Source: Juglans regia
Taxonomy: Eukaryota; Streptophyta; Magnoliopsida; Fagales; Juglandaceae
Direction: 5' to 3'
DNA: 64,000 nucleotides
Assembly: GCF_001411555.2 (NCBI RefSeq)
Contig: NC_049907.1
Span: 37,563,482 to 37,627,481, forward strand
Every line of letters begins with the position of its first letter. Position 1 is the first letter of the stretch. Below the pieces are notes generated by a model that saw only the letters and a program-made list of their open reading frames with translations, ran no database searches and was not told where the DNA came from. The position numbers were made by a program, and so were the translations under genes. Of this stretch, positions 23,151 through 35,300 are shown one piece after another.

Positions 23151-25632
23151 ATAGATGAAGTCATTGTCCTAACTATGGTTCAAAGGGCCTGGAGAAAAAA
23201 TAAATTAATTTAAAAAAAAAATTGGGTGGAAGCAATTGTTGTGGCTTGGCTTGTGAGTTGTGATGCTTTCTTTCTTATCGTTGCTCCCAAAATTAACTTT
23301 AGCCTTTGGAGAAAAAGTCAAAGTTCAGAATCTGCCATATAAATGCAGCTTCATCTCTCATGTACACCTGAGAGAGAGAAAATATTGCCAGTTTTCTCGT
23401 CATTCAATGTCAAGATGGAAAATCTGGGATGCTGTACTTGTCCCTTCAATTCAATAAAGAGAGCTCATCAATTTTTTTAATCAAAGATACTGTAAAAATA
23501 AATTACAGATTTAAGATAGGGAATGGAATGTTTCAAACAAAAATTCATTGAGGAAGTGACAACAACACTCTGGAGAAAGATGTGAATAATATATATTATA
23601 TATATATATATATGAGAGAAAAATATTATAGACATAAAAGAATTTCATAAAGAGATCATACACATTGATGTGACACACATCTTCTCCTATTTTTTTTCTT
23701 TCTTTCTCTTCTTCCCCGTGCCACCACCTCTACCCTCTTCCCGTGCTCTCTCTCTATGCATGTCATGGTGATCGAGGACCACCTCAGGGTGGACAAAGAC
23801 ATTGACAATCCAAACGACACTGTTAGTGTAGAGCTCACTGTAGTTCGCCATGCACATTAGTGATCGGGGGTCACATTTCGCACATTGTGTGCGTGGTCAA
23901 GTAAGGGATTGCCAAAAGACGGTTTGAATCTCATTTATACTACTCACTTTGTCACTTTGCCAAAACATTTTAAAAATATATATTCAAAATAAAATGGCAT
24001 CCAAAAATAGAGAAAATAAGAAACTGAAATCATAGATTCCTTACCATTTTATGTTGTGTTTTTAATTTTTAATTTTTTTAATAAGTCACGTGGCATTGTA
24101 TCAATAAAGCAAAGTGAATGATATAAATTATGGGGCATAGTAGCATTTTTCTATTTGAATATTATAAATCAAATCTTATCATTTAAGTGATATAGATGAT
24201 ATGTTCTACACATTGACTGAAAAATATAATAACTCTTAATCTTATATATATGTTGCAGTTGAGTGATTATACCATTGAACTATATAGTATATTGGTCCGT
24301 CAAGAATAAAGCCCTTTCTTAATTTATTATACTTGATTTTAGATACTAAAACTATTTTTTTAAGGGAAGCTATCGTCATTCATTCATCAAGAAATTTACA
24401 TCCATAAGCGGATATATTTTAATATATCCTCATATCAAATATGATATCATAAACCACAATAATGCATTTAGAATTCTACCAGTACACTATTTTCTTTTGT
24501 AACTGGTTTGGTCTTCACTACTACTGATACTTTATACAAACAAACGTCTAAAGACAACCCAACATCACCTTTCACAGAAGGAGAGGACTCAACCTCTATA
24601 GAAAAAAGTTTGAGAGATTAACTTTTTTTATTATTTTAATTAACAATAAGAAAATAAAAAATGAAAGTAGTGAGATATATGGAAAAAAAGACGGATTATA
24701 GTTTGGACCAATTCTGGTAGACTTCAGAATTTGTGACGACTTGTGAAGGCAATACATTTTATCTTTTTTCAACCACAAAAGTCATATATGAAATACCTAA
24801 TGGTGGCGAGTTCAGTGATCTAGTGCGTGTGGCGATAAGAGTTGCTAAAAGGGGTGGTGCATGAGGACCACTCGTGATGATTTTTGAAAAATTGCCACTT
24901 TCCTCTAAACGATTTGCAGCTTGGGAGTTTGCTTGTGCCGCTCTTGTTTCTCATGAGTTGTCGGAAAGTTGTTAGAGAGTTAATTGAACAATTTTTGACG
25001 AGAGAAAGAAAGATTTAGGGGGACTTAGATACCAAAAATTAAGGACTAATAAAATCAATGGATGTTTGCATAATGAAGTCTTATATGTATAGATCTTAGT
25101 TTTTTTTTTTTTTTTATATATATAGAGTATAGATCTTAGTTAGTTGTTAAGTAATTTTAAAATAAGGATAAATAAAATTATCAACTTATCATATTCATAA
25201 TATATTGTAATATTAAAATTTCAGATTTGATATTCTCTAATCTTCCATCACCGACACGTGCAATTGTAACTCAATGTCGATGGCATGTACGGTTCGTGGA
25301 ACATTCATAATGAGTGCAACCATTTTTCACGACGAGAATATTAGAAGTGTAGCCTACGTTTGAGGTGGTGAGGCAATGCTTGGCTATTCCTAAGAAGACT
25401 TGAAAAGTAAGATGCTGCGTTGATAATTGGATCAAGCATGCATCTACCGAGCATATTCTTATTAATTTGGAGAAGATTGCATTAAAAAATTTATTCGTCG
25501 GTTGTGTTTGAGATTTGGGTAGTGGAGGGAGGTCACTCAACTATTATTTATTATTTTATTATTATTTTTTTATATATTTTTATTATTATTTAATATTTTA
25601 TCATTATATTTTTCATTACTATTTATAAATTA
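23151..25632. other. Gene-free AT-rich region
   Basis: No protein-coding exon is supported. It contains an (AT)n tract at 23588-23613, a moderately GC-rich patch at 23690-23900 without a recognisable product, and a direct repeat of TATAGATCTTAGTT around a T-run at 25085-25140. Open frames at 25271-25540 and elsewhere have no family resemblance that I can see. Confidence 0.35.
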
Positions 25633-25640
25633 TCTAAAAT

Positions 25641-26226
25641 TAGGGATGAGCAATGGCCCCGCCCTTGCTACCCCACCCGGCTTCCACTCCGCCCCTCATG
25701 GCAGGGAGGGCAACCCCTCTCCACCCATGCGGGGGCGGGGCCCCCCGCCCCACATCTAGGGCCCCTAGCGGGGGCGGGTGGCGGGGATGGCCCAAACCCG
25801 CCCCACCCCCGCTTACATTTATATATATATATATTATATACATATATATAAACATAAATATATATTTATATTTTACAAATTATATATATAAAAATATATA
25901 TTACAATTTGTTAGATTTATTCACAAAATATGAATTGGAAAATTTAAAAACTACATTGTTTAAAAACTAATACATTATAATTTACACAAAATATGCACTA
26001 CTAAATTTAAATATTACATAGTTTTTAAATTATAGTTATATTTACAAAATTTAAATTTATAATTTGGGTCTAAAAATGTATTTTTAATTACTTTTACACT
26101 TAGAAATAATTTTTAAATCAAATAAAATGTAGTATTTTTCCAATCCGCCCCGCACCCAGCCCACCAGAGTGGAAGACGGGGGTGAAAACTCCACCCCCGC
26201 CCCATGCGGGGGAAAGGGTGCCCCTA
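25641..26226. mobile_element. Non-autonomous hAT element with GC-rich ends
   Basis: Flanked by a perfect 8-bp duplication TCTAAAAT (25633-25640 and 26227-26234), the size made by hAT transposases. The termini are TAGGGATGAG and, read inward from the right, TAGGGGCACC. Both ends are strikingly GC-rich (GGGGCGGG and CCCCGCCC runs in inverted orientation), while the middle 300 bp is AT-rich. No coding capacity; open frames in the GC-rich ends are Pro/Gly/Ala shadows. Confidence 0.85.
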
Positions 26227-26234
26227 TCTAAAAT

Positions 26235-28261
26235 TACCTTACTACCCAAACATAAATCCCACCATCTATTCATGTTTTTTGGGAAAAGTGAGTTTTACTT
26301 TTAAAGTGTATTTATATGTAATAAACGGTAATAGCACACTGTCCAGATGTCTTAAATTGTAAAATTTAATTTATAAGATTCAAATCTTAAAATTTATGTA
26401 TTAAGTCAAATTATGTCATATAAATATTTGATTAAAATGTTCTACAACGATTTGAAAATAAAACGATTAAAATATGTGTGTGTGTGTGAGCAAACATGTT
26501 TTTTTTTTCCTCAAGGTAAGCATAACATAGATTAATTAAGTGATTACAAAGCTACAATATTTAATGGGGTGAGAGTCACCAATAATCATCCCAAAACAAG
26601 CAAAAACAATACTAAAGAAAATAAAAAAGCAGGATCTAGAGCTAAAAGTTTAACTTCCACTCATTTCTCACTAAGGGGAAGCTGCTTAAAGCGGTTTTAA
26701 CATTGTCTGATAAACAGACTATAAAATTATGATTAAAAGTTGTAGTTGAGAGTTGTATGCTGCATTTTGCTGGTTTGGTCTGACTAAATGAGACTTTCAT
26801 GACCACTTTATCTTGATCCTTAGTTAGGGAAAGTAGAAACATAGAGAATTAGCAACCTGAAAATGAGCCGATACGCAGGCGTATGACCGTCACTGGCGGT
26901 GGTGGCGAGTGTGGCTCACGCGTCACTCTAGGGAAGAATGTAGTACTCAAATCTAAGAGATCCGAACCTGTTGACCTCGACGGTGCCGCGCATGGCGGCA
27001 GAAGACTCACCTTGGCTCAGCGGCACGTGGACTTCACGCTCACTGTAAGTAGCACGTGGGACACACGTGCCACTCATTTGGACAGTTTTCTCATTTCGTC
27101 CGACAGATCGGTTGCTGTGGAGTTTGATGGTGGAGCGCGTGGCGATCGTAGAAGGCCGATAAGCAGCAAATCGAAACATCTTGATGCTATAGTCGAAAAA
27201 CTAGAAAAAGAAAATCATAAAAAAATTGATATACATGGTCATCGATGGCTAGACAGTTAGAGGGAGGGAGGAGTCGGAACTCCAACCCCTTAGGTGGAGA
27301 GGCTGAGATAGCTGGCTACTTGGAAAAGGAGAAAAATGGTCTAGAGAGAGAAAGAAAACTGTTTTATGTGTGAGCAAACATGTTACTCATCCTATCTCTG
27401 GAGGTAAGGTTACTATGTCGTTAGATTTGTTTTTTCACAATTTTTTTACATTTTTTAATATTTCTAAAAAATAAAAAAATATATCAACATATTTAAAATT
27501 ATTTTTTTAATCATTAAATAAATAAATAAAATTAACCAAGGATCAATTAGAGATGTCAAACTGGCGGCAGAGTATCTTTTCCCATCCTATAATATGCTCC
27601 CTTTTTTTTTTTTTTTTCTATATTTCCTACTAGACATTATTGTTAGTTTGTTGATGTACAAGACATTCTATCAAAAAGTTTGATGAGTTGTCGGATTTAA
27701 CAGATAGGACGTTCTCTCACCTATTAGCTTGAATGACTAGACAATACATTACTTGAATAACCTTTTTTTTTTTTTCCTTTTTAATCATTCTAATAAAATA
27801 AAGAATCGTGCTCTCGTTCTACTGTGCCGATAATTGTATTTTATAATTTTTATTTTTTTATTTATAATTTTTTAATATATTTAAATATATTTAAAAAATA
27901 AAAAATACATTAATATATTTAAAATTATTTCTTTAATTATTAGGTAAAAAAAAAAAAAAAATTCCTGAACAATCAAGTTAAGCGGTTACATTTGATGAGC
28001 AAACTAACTGTTTCCTAAAAAAAACAAAAAAGAAAATGCCGGTAAGAGAGGCTGTGGAGAAAAATATGGATTGCTTTTTTTATTTAATTATGAAGAAAGT
28101 ATTTTTAAATAAGTAATGAATTTTTTTTCTTTTTAAAATGTTTAGAGGGGTTTAAATTGTTTTTGAAAAAACAAAGAAAATAACAATTGCACTCGTCGGT
28201 ACATAAATTCGGCAGGGCTCTCGTTGGCCTAGGATCACCTAAAATAAAATAACATAACATA
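26235..28261. other. Gene-free region with a GC-richer island
   Basis: AT-rich apart from about 26860-27310, where both strands are open for over 80 codons with GGC/GTGG-rich sequence; I do not recognise a product. Poly(T) and poly(A) runs at 27600-27617, 27763-27775 and 27945-27961 resemble ends of small retroposons. Two similar AT-rich pieces (27425-27540 and 27790-27945, containing AAAAAATAAAAAA and ATTTAAAATTATTT) belong to another short repeat family also seen near 36590-36680 and 40850-40960. Confidence 0.35.
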
Positions 28262-28455
28262 AAATATTTTGATAGTAAGAGAGTTTCATCTTATCTCATC
28301 ATTATAATTTTTTTAAATTTTTATATAAAATATAATAAATAATTCAAAATTTTAAATCTCAAAATAATATTAATATTAAAAAATAATATTTTATTCAACT
28401 TTCAACTTTCATTTAAAACTATCTAATCTTATCTTACTATTCAAACGAGATCTAA
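28262..28455. repeat. AT-rich MITE of the GTTTGGATAGTGAG family
   Basis: CATCTTATCTCATCATTATAA at one end and TATCTAATCTTATCTTACT at the other flank an AT-rich core with ATATTAATATTAAAAAATAAT. It aligns with the copies near 17.6, 36.4 and 39.7 kb. Confidence 0.6.
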
Positions 28456-28584
28456 GTAGACAATATCAGATGCTACCAAATATTAGTCATCAATCTAGTT
28501 TGGTTCAAATTATAGAATAGAGTAATGATATATGTAAAACTCTTTTACAACCTTTAAAACAATCATGTTTTAAAATTGAAGTAT

Positions 28585-28770
28585 TTATGTAAAGTGATAA
28601 AAAAATAAGAGTAATATTAGATACAAACTCTAAATAGATAAGTCTCATACAAGTCTTTTGTAAAAAAACGAGTCTCACTATTAAATAATAGTTTTTTTTA
28701 CACTTTTTTAAGGTATGGTCTATTTTTTTACAAGGGCTTGTATAGGACTTGTACAAATAATTTCTCTTAT
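28585..28770. repeat. MITE-like repeat (AAGAGTAATATTAGATAC...CTCTTA type)
   Basis: Starts AAGAGTAATATTAGATACAA and ends TTGTACAAATAATTTCTCTTA, with internal inverted pieces (AAGTCTCATACAAG and CTTGTATAGGACTTG). A related copy is at 36949-37100. Confidence 0.5.
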
Positions 28771-28801
28771 TGAAAACTACTAGTTGATTTTGTGAACTTT
28801 T

Positions 28802-29015
28802 AGGTCTCGTTTGTTTTTGGAACTCCTCTTAACTCATCTCATCTAATCTAATCATTATAACTTTTTCAAATTCTAATACAAAATAAAATAAATAATTCAA
28901 AACTTTCAAATATCAAAATAGAAATAATATTAAAAAAATATATTATAATTATATTTTATTTAACTTTTTAACTTTAATCTCAATTCATCTCATCTCATTT
29001 ATGAAAATAAAGGAG
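28802..29015. repeat. AT-rich MITE of the GTTTGGATAGTGAG family
   Basis: CTCGTTTGTTTTTGGAACTC at the left and ATGAAAATAAAGGAGGC at the right flank an AT-rich interior with CTCATCTCATCTAATC and CAATTCATCTCATCTC. Confidence 0.55.
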
Positions 29016-29176
29016 GCATTAGATTTAACCTAAAAAATAGCTCAATTAAAATTGAACTAACTTTTCAAATCCATGAAGTTATTACTAACATGCATGCTGG
29101 TGCTAACTATATATGAAGCATCAATATCTTATTAATTATCAATATTTTATCTCCTTGCACCCAATCATTAATTAGG

Positions 29177-29545
29177 GATTGTTTGGAACATGGGATGATT
29201 TTACCTCTTCTCCTTCCTAAATATCACTCAAATATAAATATTTTTTAATTTCAAATCTTTAAATTTTTTTACAAATCATTATAATTTTCTCAAACTTCCA
29301 AACAAAACACAAAAAAAAAAAAAAAACTTAATTTTTTTTCAAATTTCAAAACAAAAATAATATTAAAAATTTATATTCTAACAATATTTTAATTTTATTA
29401 TATTTTTATTATACTTTTTTCCCCTTATTTTCAAAACTCCATAAAAACATCATAACTCAAATCATTTCATTATCATTCACAAATTATTTTACTATTATTC
29501 ACAAATCTTTCATCTCATCTCATTTCTCAAGTATCCCAAAATTAT
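29177..29545. repeat. Long, diverged member of the AT-rich MITE family
   Basis: GGATTGTTTGGAACATGGG at the left and TTTCATCTCATCTCATTTC near the right end. The middle has TTCAAAACAAAAATAATATT, as in the other copies, with an added A-run. Confidence 0.45.
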
Positions 29546-29979
29546 GTTTATGTGCCGAGGTGATCTCAGATGATTTGTCAGTTTGGGTAAAGAACACGCC
29601 ACTTATAATTTTCTACCTAAACATACCCTCTTGTCTCCTCACCAAAAACCTCCTCCCCACAAAACTCATAGGATGAAGGGAGACGCTTCATGCATTTCCA
29701 CCGTGTCATAGTTTCATCCGTCTGTCTTTTCCTAGCCTTTCCCTGCCTCTTTCACATTTTCGCTAGTTTTCTCATTTTCTCCAACACTTAAGAGACTAGA
29801 AGTCTAGATCTATGGTTCTTGACATATGAGTACCATGACCATCTTTCTACCCGGCCCCCTTTATTCACCAACCCCACCGTCAACCGCCTGACCTATCTGC
29901 CCGCTTTGAGCTACCATTAATTGTTTAATTTGTGTTCTACCTTAATTTTTAGTTTAAGGACATTGAATGTTTTATATAT
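29546..29979. other. Gene-free spacer
   Basis: Moderate base composition, C-rich in part (29630-29900), with no open frame or repeat that I can identify. It ends with the TTTATATAT copy of the MITE target duplication at 29971-29979. Confidence 0.3.
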
Positions 29980-30151
29980 GAGTAATGCTACATACAGTCA
30001 TGGAATGCATAAATTCTATGCAATCGTTTTGAAAAATAGTAGGGTCTACTCATAAAAAATTAATTTTTTTTCGTGTGGATTCCGTATTTATTAATTTTTT
30101 TAAAATGACTGCACGACGCTTGCACACTCACGATTGAAAGTATCATTTCTC
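29980..30151. mobile_element. Mutator-like MITE with perfect 9-bp duplication
   Basis: The ends GAGTAATGCTAC and (inward from the right) GAGAAATGATAC are inverted repeats. The flanks carry an identical 9-bp TTTATATAT (29971-29979 and 30152-30160). The 172-bp length matches the copy at 33529. The right duplication merges into an (AT)n tract, so part of the match could be chance, but the second copy has the same 9-bp pattern. Confidence 0.75.
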
Positions 30152-30160
30152 TTTATATAT

Positions 30161-31600
30161 ATATATATATGTTCCATACCAATGCTTCAAAAACTAAAAT
30201 CGGATCTGGAAGTGGGGAATGAAATGATTCTATTTGTACTTGAATTGGGCGATTCTTGATAAATTTGAATAGGGTATTTCAGTATGAATTAAAAAAAACA
30301 TTAATTGATATGCGTGTACAGTACAATTCAAGCATTTAAAGTCATGCTTAACGAAGTTAAAAGTATAAATTAAATGCTTGACTTCAATAAAAATATGATA
30401 TAAATATTCAATTTAGGTATTAATTAACCTTAATTGTCAGCATTTCTCGCACCAAATATTCTCAGCTACGAATAAGATAAAAACCTTTATATTATTATAT
30501 AATACGATAAATACTTTTGAATTATAAAGTACAATATTCTGTGCATATTTAATACATGACTTTAATAACATATAAACAACCCCTTTGAAAAGGTAAGGTA
30601 TAGAAAATTTACGCTAGCTTTTGACTGTTGACAATTGAAAATTTCAAGAAAATTAAAAATGCATTTTACAATCGGAGACGTTGTTATAATTCAAAAGAAA
30701 ACGAACCGATCGAATCTGAAAAGAATATGCAAACTTGGGCCGTATACAAATAGTCGTCCTTCATCATCTTAACGTTGAAATGAAAAGCAAATTTGTTGCT
30801 TTTTTGACAAATGGATCGAGGTGTCAGGCTCGTATTTAATTTGCCAGAAAAGTTGGATCCAAGTTAGATCCTTGTATTTGTCGTTGGATTTTCCTAATAA
30901 TTTGGTCTGAAATTCAGCTCTGTTGGAATATAAAAATAATTTAATCCCATCTTATCTTATTCTTATAATTTTTTTAAATTTATATATAAAATATAATAAA
31001 TAATATAATATTTTTAAATAATAATAATATTAAAATATAATATTCTAATAATATTTTATTTAATTTATCTAAAATCATCTTATCTTATATTATCTTACTA
31101 TTCAAAATAAAAGTTAATTATAATTGTAAGCTTTGTATAAATTTAAGAGTTTTGAAGCATATAAGTCGGTGTAGACCTATAAAAATTAAAAAAAAAAATT
31201 AAAACACCAACAATATTTTAACATAGTTAATATGGAAAGTTTTCACAATATGTTGGGTATATAAAAAATAAAATTTATAAATATATTTTCTTTAAATTTA
31301 AAAATGATTTTTAGAATTATGTTGTCCCAATTCTAGAAATTAGAAAACAAAATAATTATCTATTTAAATTTTAAAACTCAATAAAAATTATAGAACCCAA
31401 ATTAAATATTTATCTTATCTTACTTAAATCTTAAAACTTGAACGAAGAATCATGATATGGTACGGTGAACATTTATTTATGGTTGGGAATTATTTATAAT
31501 AGTACTAAAAATTCAAAATCGTAGAATTAATTATACGTGATCAAATATAAGTTTGGTCAAAGAATTTGGAATATGGCTGACAATAAAAACATATCCACCA
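30161..31600. other. Gene-free AT-rich region with one MITE
   Basis: Contains a further diverged AT-rich MITE at about 30918-31110 (TCTTATCTTATTCTTATAA and TATTATCTTACTATTCAAA ends). Nothing else is recognisable. Confidence 0.4.
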
Positions 31601-32320
31601 GTCCGAGACTCTCTCTATCTACAGTCCCCCAATGATTTTGACTTATGAGCAGTACCATTTCACAATTCTAACTGCACACGTTACAGACCAAGCTGCTGGC
31701 TCAACTTGGCTATGAACCGAGCCGAGCCACACTCACCGCGGTCTCTCCGGTCTGCTTTTTTTTTTTTTTAAATAAAATCATCTGTTTTTTTATTTTTAGA
31801 AAAATGTTTGTCTGCTTTTGGCGGGAAATCGCTGTCAGAGCAGTTTCCGCATTCAGGTGGAAGGTTTTCTGACAGCGGGTCCCACTCATGTTGTCGGGAC
31901 CCACCAGCTTTCCTCACCTTTGATTCCCCCAAATCCTTTCCCAATCCCAGCTCCATCCATCCCTTTTTTCCGCTAAACTTACTTTACGTCCGTGAGCTTG
32001 GATTTCTGGTCCTACTATCTGTACTCGCTATGTACGCTCTCCGCGTGTTGCAAACGGCAGGTGCCACTCTCGGAGGCGGGATGGGGCCGTCACCGTCTAG
32101 GAGAGAGAGTAGATGCAAGTCACCAGTAGATTTGGGGGATGTGGGGACCACGGCACACTGCGGCCGTGCGCCAAAAAGTCCACGAGGAGGAGGATTTAGT
32201 CCTTAGTGGGACCCACGCGGTTTTGCTCTTTGTCCTTCTGGAGTACTTCTTCGGACACCTGTGGGAGTGGAGACTCATAGGATAGGATTGGTTCCCAGGC
32301 ATATGCCATAAAAAATATCG
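31601..32320. other. GC-richer single-copy-looking island, function unknown
   Basis: About 700 bp with more balanced composition than its surroundings and open frames on both strands (for example 31808-32206 plus), including GGGTCCCACTC and GGGACCCACC motifs. No protein family is recognisable. It could be a promoter or first-exon region of an unseen gene or a non-coding transcript; I have no proof of either. Confidence 0.25.
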
Positions 32321-33528
32321 AGAATTTTTTATTTTAGTGCGATATTAATTTTTTCCTAGTGCTTTCGAGTTGAATATATATAATTTTAATTTGTGTTTAA
32401 ATATTAAGTTAAGTTGAGATGATAAAATATTATTAAAATATTATTTTAAAATTTAAAAAAATTAAATTATTTATTATATTTTATATTAAAATTTTAAAAA
32501 ATTGTAATCATAAATTAAGATGTATTTATAAACCAAACGAAACTAATTTTATAAATTAAATTATGTCACTAAGATATTATGGAGTGTAAAATTTTTCAAA
32601 TAGAATCATTCGTATAATTATGCAATTCATACAAAGTTAGATATATTGTTTTCTATAATATATATATATATATATATTATAATTATAGAAATTTGTAAAA
32701 TAAAAATTAATATTAATATTAATATGAATGGTAGATTTTTTATGTTGCCTATTATTCGGGTAAGATAAATTATATTTACAGTCTTATAATGTGTAAATTC
32801 AACACACTTTATTTGAAAAAACAAAATGTTAGTGGAGTCCTTCAAAGTTACCGTTAAATTTTTTTATTTTTTTATTTAATAATTAAAAAAGTGACTATTA
32901 ATAAAATTGTGTATTATTTTTTTTTATTGAATAAGTATATTAAAAAAGTATTGAAAAAAGTGAAAGGAAAAAAAAAATTAGCAGTACGCCCAGTAGTAAT
33001 CGTTGAGTGGCACACTAGCACTGTCTTTTGAAAAAAATAAAAAAATAAAAAATTTACATAAAAAAATTAATTTTTTAATAATAAACTCTATCTTTTTTTT
33101 AAAGATAGTGTTGTATCTAGCATTATTCTTAGACAAAATGAATGCAATATTAAACTCACGAGAGAGTCTATGGAGATTGAAGGTTTTGTATACAAAAGTA
33201 TAAAAGAAAAAAGGAAGAAGGATGAATTACCAGCCAAGTAATGCCCAAAGGTAAAGTACTAATGATAGACTTAAATCCGGAGGAGAAGACATAAAAATAT
33301 AAAGCTGAAATATGAGACAAAAAGTTAAAAAATGTGACATTTACAGGAAGATAGGCTAAAAAAAAAAAAAAAAAAGCAAAAGGGAAATAGAGAATGGGGT
33401 TTCCAGATTGGTTTCGTGGGAGAATGGAAGTACCAGTACCTATACCAGAGAGTTTCAAAGAAGAACGGAAAGACCAAAGAGAACTCCATGGAAGTACTTG
33501 TAGAGAACTCGTAACAAATTTAATTTAT
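32321..33528. other. AT-rich region with diverged MITEs
   Basis: A diverged AT-rich family member lies at about 32395-32550 (GTTAAGTTGAGATGATAAAAT). An (AT)n tract is at 32659-32680. A palindromic stretch at 33010-33140 resembles the GAGTAATG MITE family. No gene is recognisable. Confidence 0.4.
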
Positions 33529-33701
33529 GAGTAATGCTACATATAATCGTAGAATGCATAAATATCATACAATCGTTTTGAAAAATAGTGGAGTTTATTA
33601 TTAAAAAATTAATTTATTTTCATGTGAATCTCATATTTATTCACTTTTTTTAAAATGACTATACGGCGCTTGCATACTTACGAATGCAAATATCATTTCT
33701 C
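33529..33701. mobile_element. Mutator-like MITE, second copy, perfect 9-bp duplication
   Basis: GAGTAATGCTACATATAATC at the left and ATATCATTTCTC at the right, 173 bp, about 85 percent alike by eye to the copy at 29980. TTAATTTAT is present on both sides (33520-33528 and 33702-33710), which fixes the borders and the 9-bp duplication size. Confidence 0.85.
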
Positions 33702-33710
33702 TTAATTTAT

Positions 33711-34945
33711 AGTGGACTAACACTCCCAACTTGTAAACGTAAACTTTAGTGTCAAACCACATAGACAATTTATCTCCTTTAGTTTCATGTTGTCTTTTTG
33801 TAGTGATATGATTTCAGATATTCTGTGAATAATAGTGAAAAAATAAAAAATAAATATTAAATAAAAGTGAGTAGTAATAAAAAGTAAGTAAAAAATAAGT
33901 AAAAAATAATAAATAATATCCCAAACTAGCCCTCAGTCATTTCATTTTAAGTAAGTCATGAATTAGAGTTCTAGGCACATCACCACCGCGTCGTTAATTC
34001 AACCATATTGTGTGCATTCAATTGTGACTGAACAAATGAACTTAGAAATAAATTTAAAAATCGAGACACAATTAATTTTATTTGTCATTAATTTGGATGA
34101 TAATAAATATACATATATATATATATACGTTGGACAAAGACTAAAGTTATAATCAATTGTTGCTATGAATATAATTTTAATTTTGTCTGTTTGTCCTTTG
34201 GCAATTATTGGGGGAGTAGGGCAGCTAGCTATCATACTTTTAAATAATATATGGCTAAAGAATACTAGGGTTATTGATTGAAATATATGTAGGTATTAAG
34301 AATGTGATGATTAGCATCATTGAATAATTTCGATCTGATCACAAAGACTACGACAATTTTTTGAACCTAGACTACTCATGTCCCCTTCCCTTTACGCTTC
34401 ATGAACAATAATGCTTTTTGTGTGCTGTCCAATTTCTCATCTTATATAATGCTTTCTTAATTAATAAATGCCTTCCCACGATATAATGCACCTTTGCTTG
34501 CTTGCTTGCCATACCATTTAAAATATGTTACATCTTTCGGACGTAACTTGGTAAATTTTGTTGGGCTTTTTATGCAGGCGCGGGCCTACTACGGGTCTTG
34601 ATCAGGATCAACACTCCAAAAAATCTTTTCAACTAGTCCAATAGTGGTACGTACTATTATATAAATCTCTAAAAGAAATGATATTTATAATTATAGAGTA
34701 TATAGATTTTGTATATTTGGATTTTTAAAAATTAAATAATATAAAATTTACATAAAAAATTACTTTTTTAATAATAAATTTTACTTTTTTTTTAAAAGAA
34801 TACAAAAAATTTACACATTCTAAAATGATGTCTAAGATTACTTTATATACAAATATACTGTATACAGTAATGATGTCAACATCGACCATATATATTAGTG
34901 GTCACCATGAATCGGCTGATCCACGATTCTACTTGTCTTTTATTT
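33711..34945. other. Gene-free region
   Basis: AT-rich. A palindromic MITE-like stretch lies at about 34661-34850 (AAAGAAATGATATTTATAAT to ACATTCTAAAATGATG). No coding signal. Confidence 0.35.
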
Positions 34946-35300
34946 TTATAGATAATATGAGATGAGATGAAATGAATTAAGATTAAAATTAAAAGTTAAA
35001 TAAAATATTATTTAAATATATTTTTTTAATATTATTTTTATTTTGAGATTTGAAAAATTTTAAATTTTATTTTATAAGTGAATTTAAAAAAATTGTAATG
35101 ATTAAATGAGATAAGATGAGATGAATTGAGAGGATGTTATGAAAATAAACGAGGTTAAGATGCCGTTTAGATAGTGAGTTGAGATGAGATGAATTAAGAT
35201 GAAAGTTGAAAATTAAATAAAATATTATTTTTTAATATTATTATTATGTTAAATTTTAAAAAATTATAATAATTAATTGAGATGAAACACTTTTATTTTT
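34946..35300. repeat. Two adjacent AT-rich MITE copies
   Basis: Copy one at about 34946-35155 (ATATGAGATGAGATGAAATG to GATAAGATGAGATGAATTGAG). Copy two at about 35159-35300, starting GATGCCGTTTAGATAGTGAG and GAGATGAGATGAATTAAG. Both have the AAATAAAATATTATTT core. Confidence 0.6.

Noticed and set aside
25640..25970. Pro/Ala- or Gly-rich open frames on both strands
   Set aside because: They are produced by the GC-rich end of the hAT element and cross its AT-rich core.
26883..27260. Possible gene with 125 codons
   Set aside because: Both strands are open over the same interval, there is no recognisable domain or splice site, and neighbours are repeats.
31808..32206. Possible 132-codon gene in a GC-richer island
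   Set aside because: No family resemblance, open on the opposite strand as well; kept only as an unexplained island.
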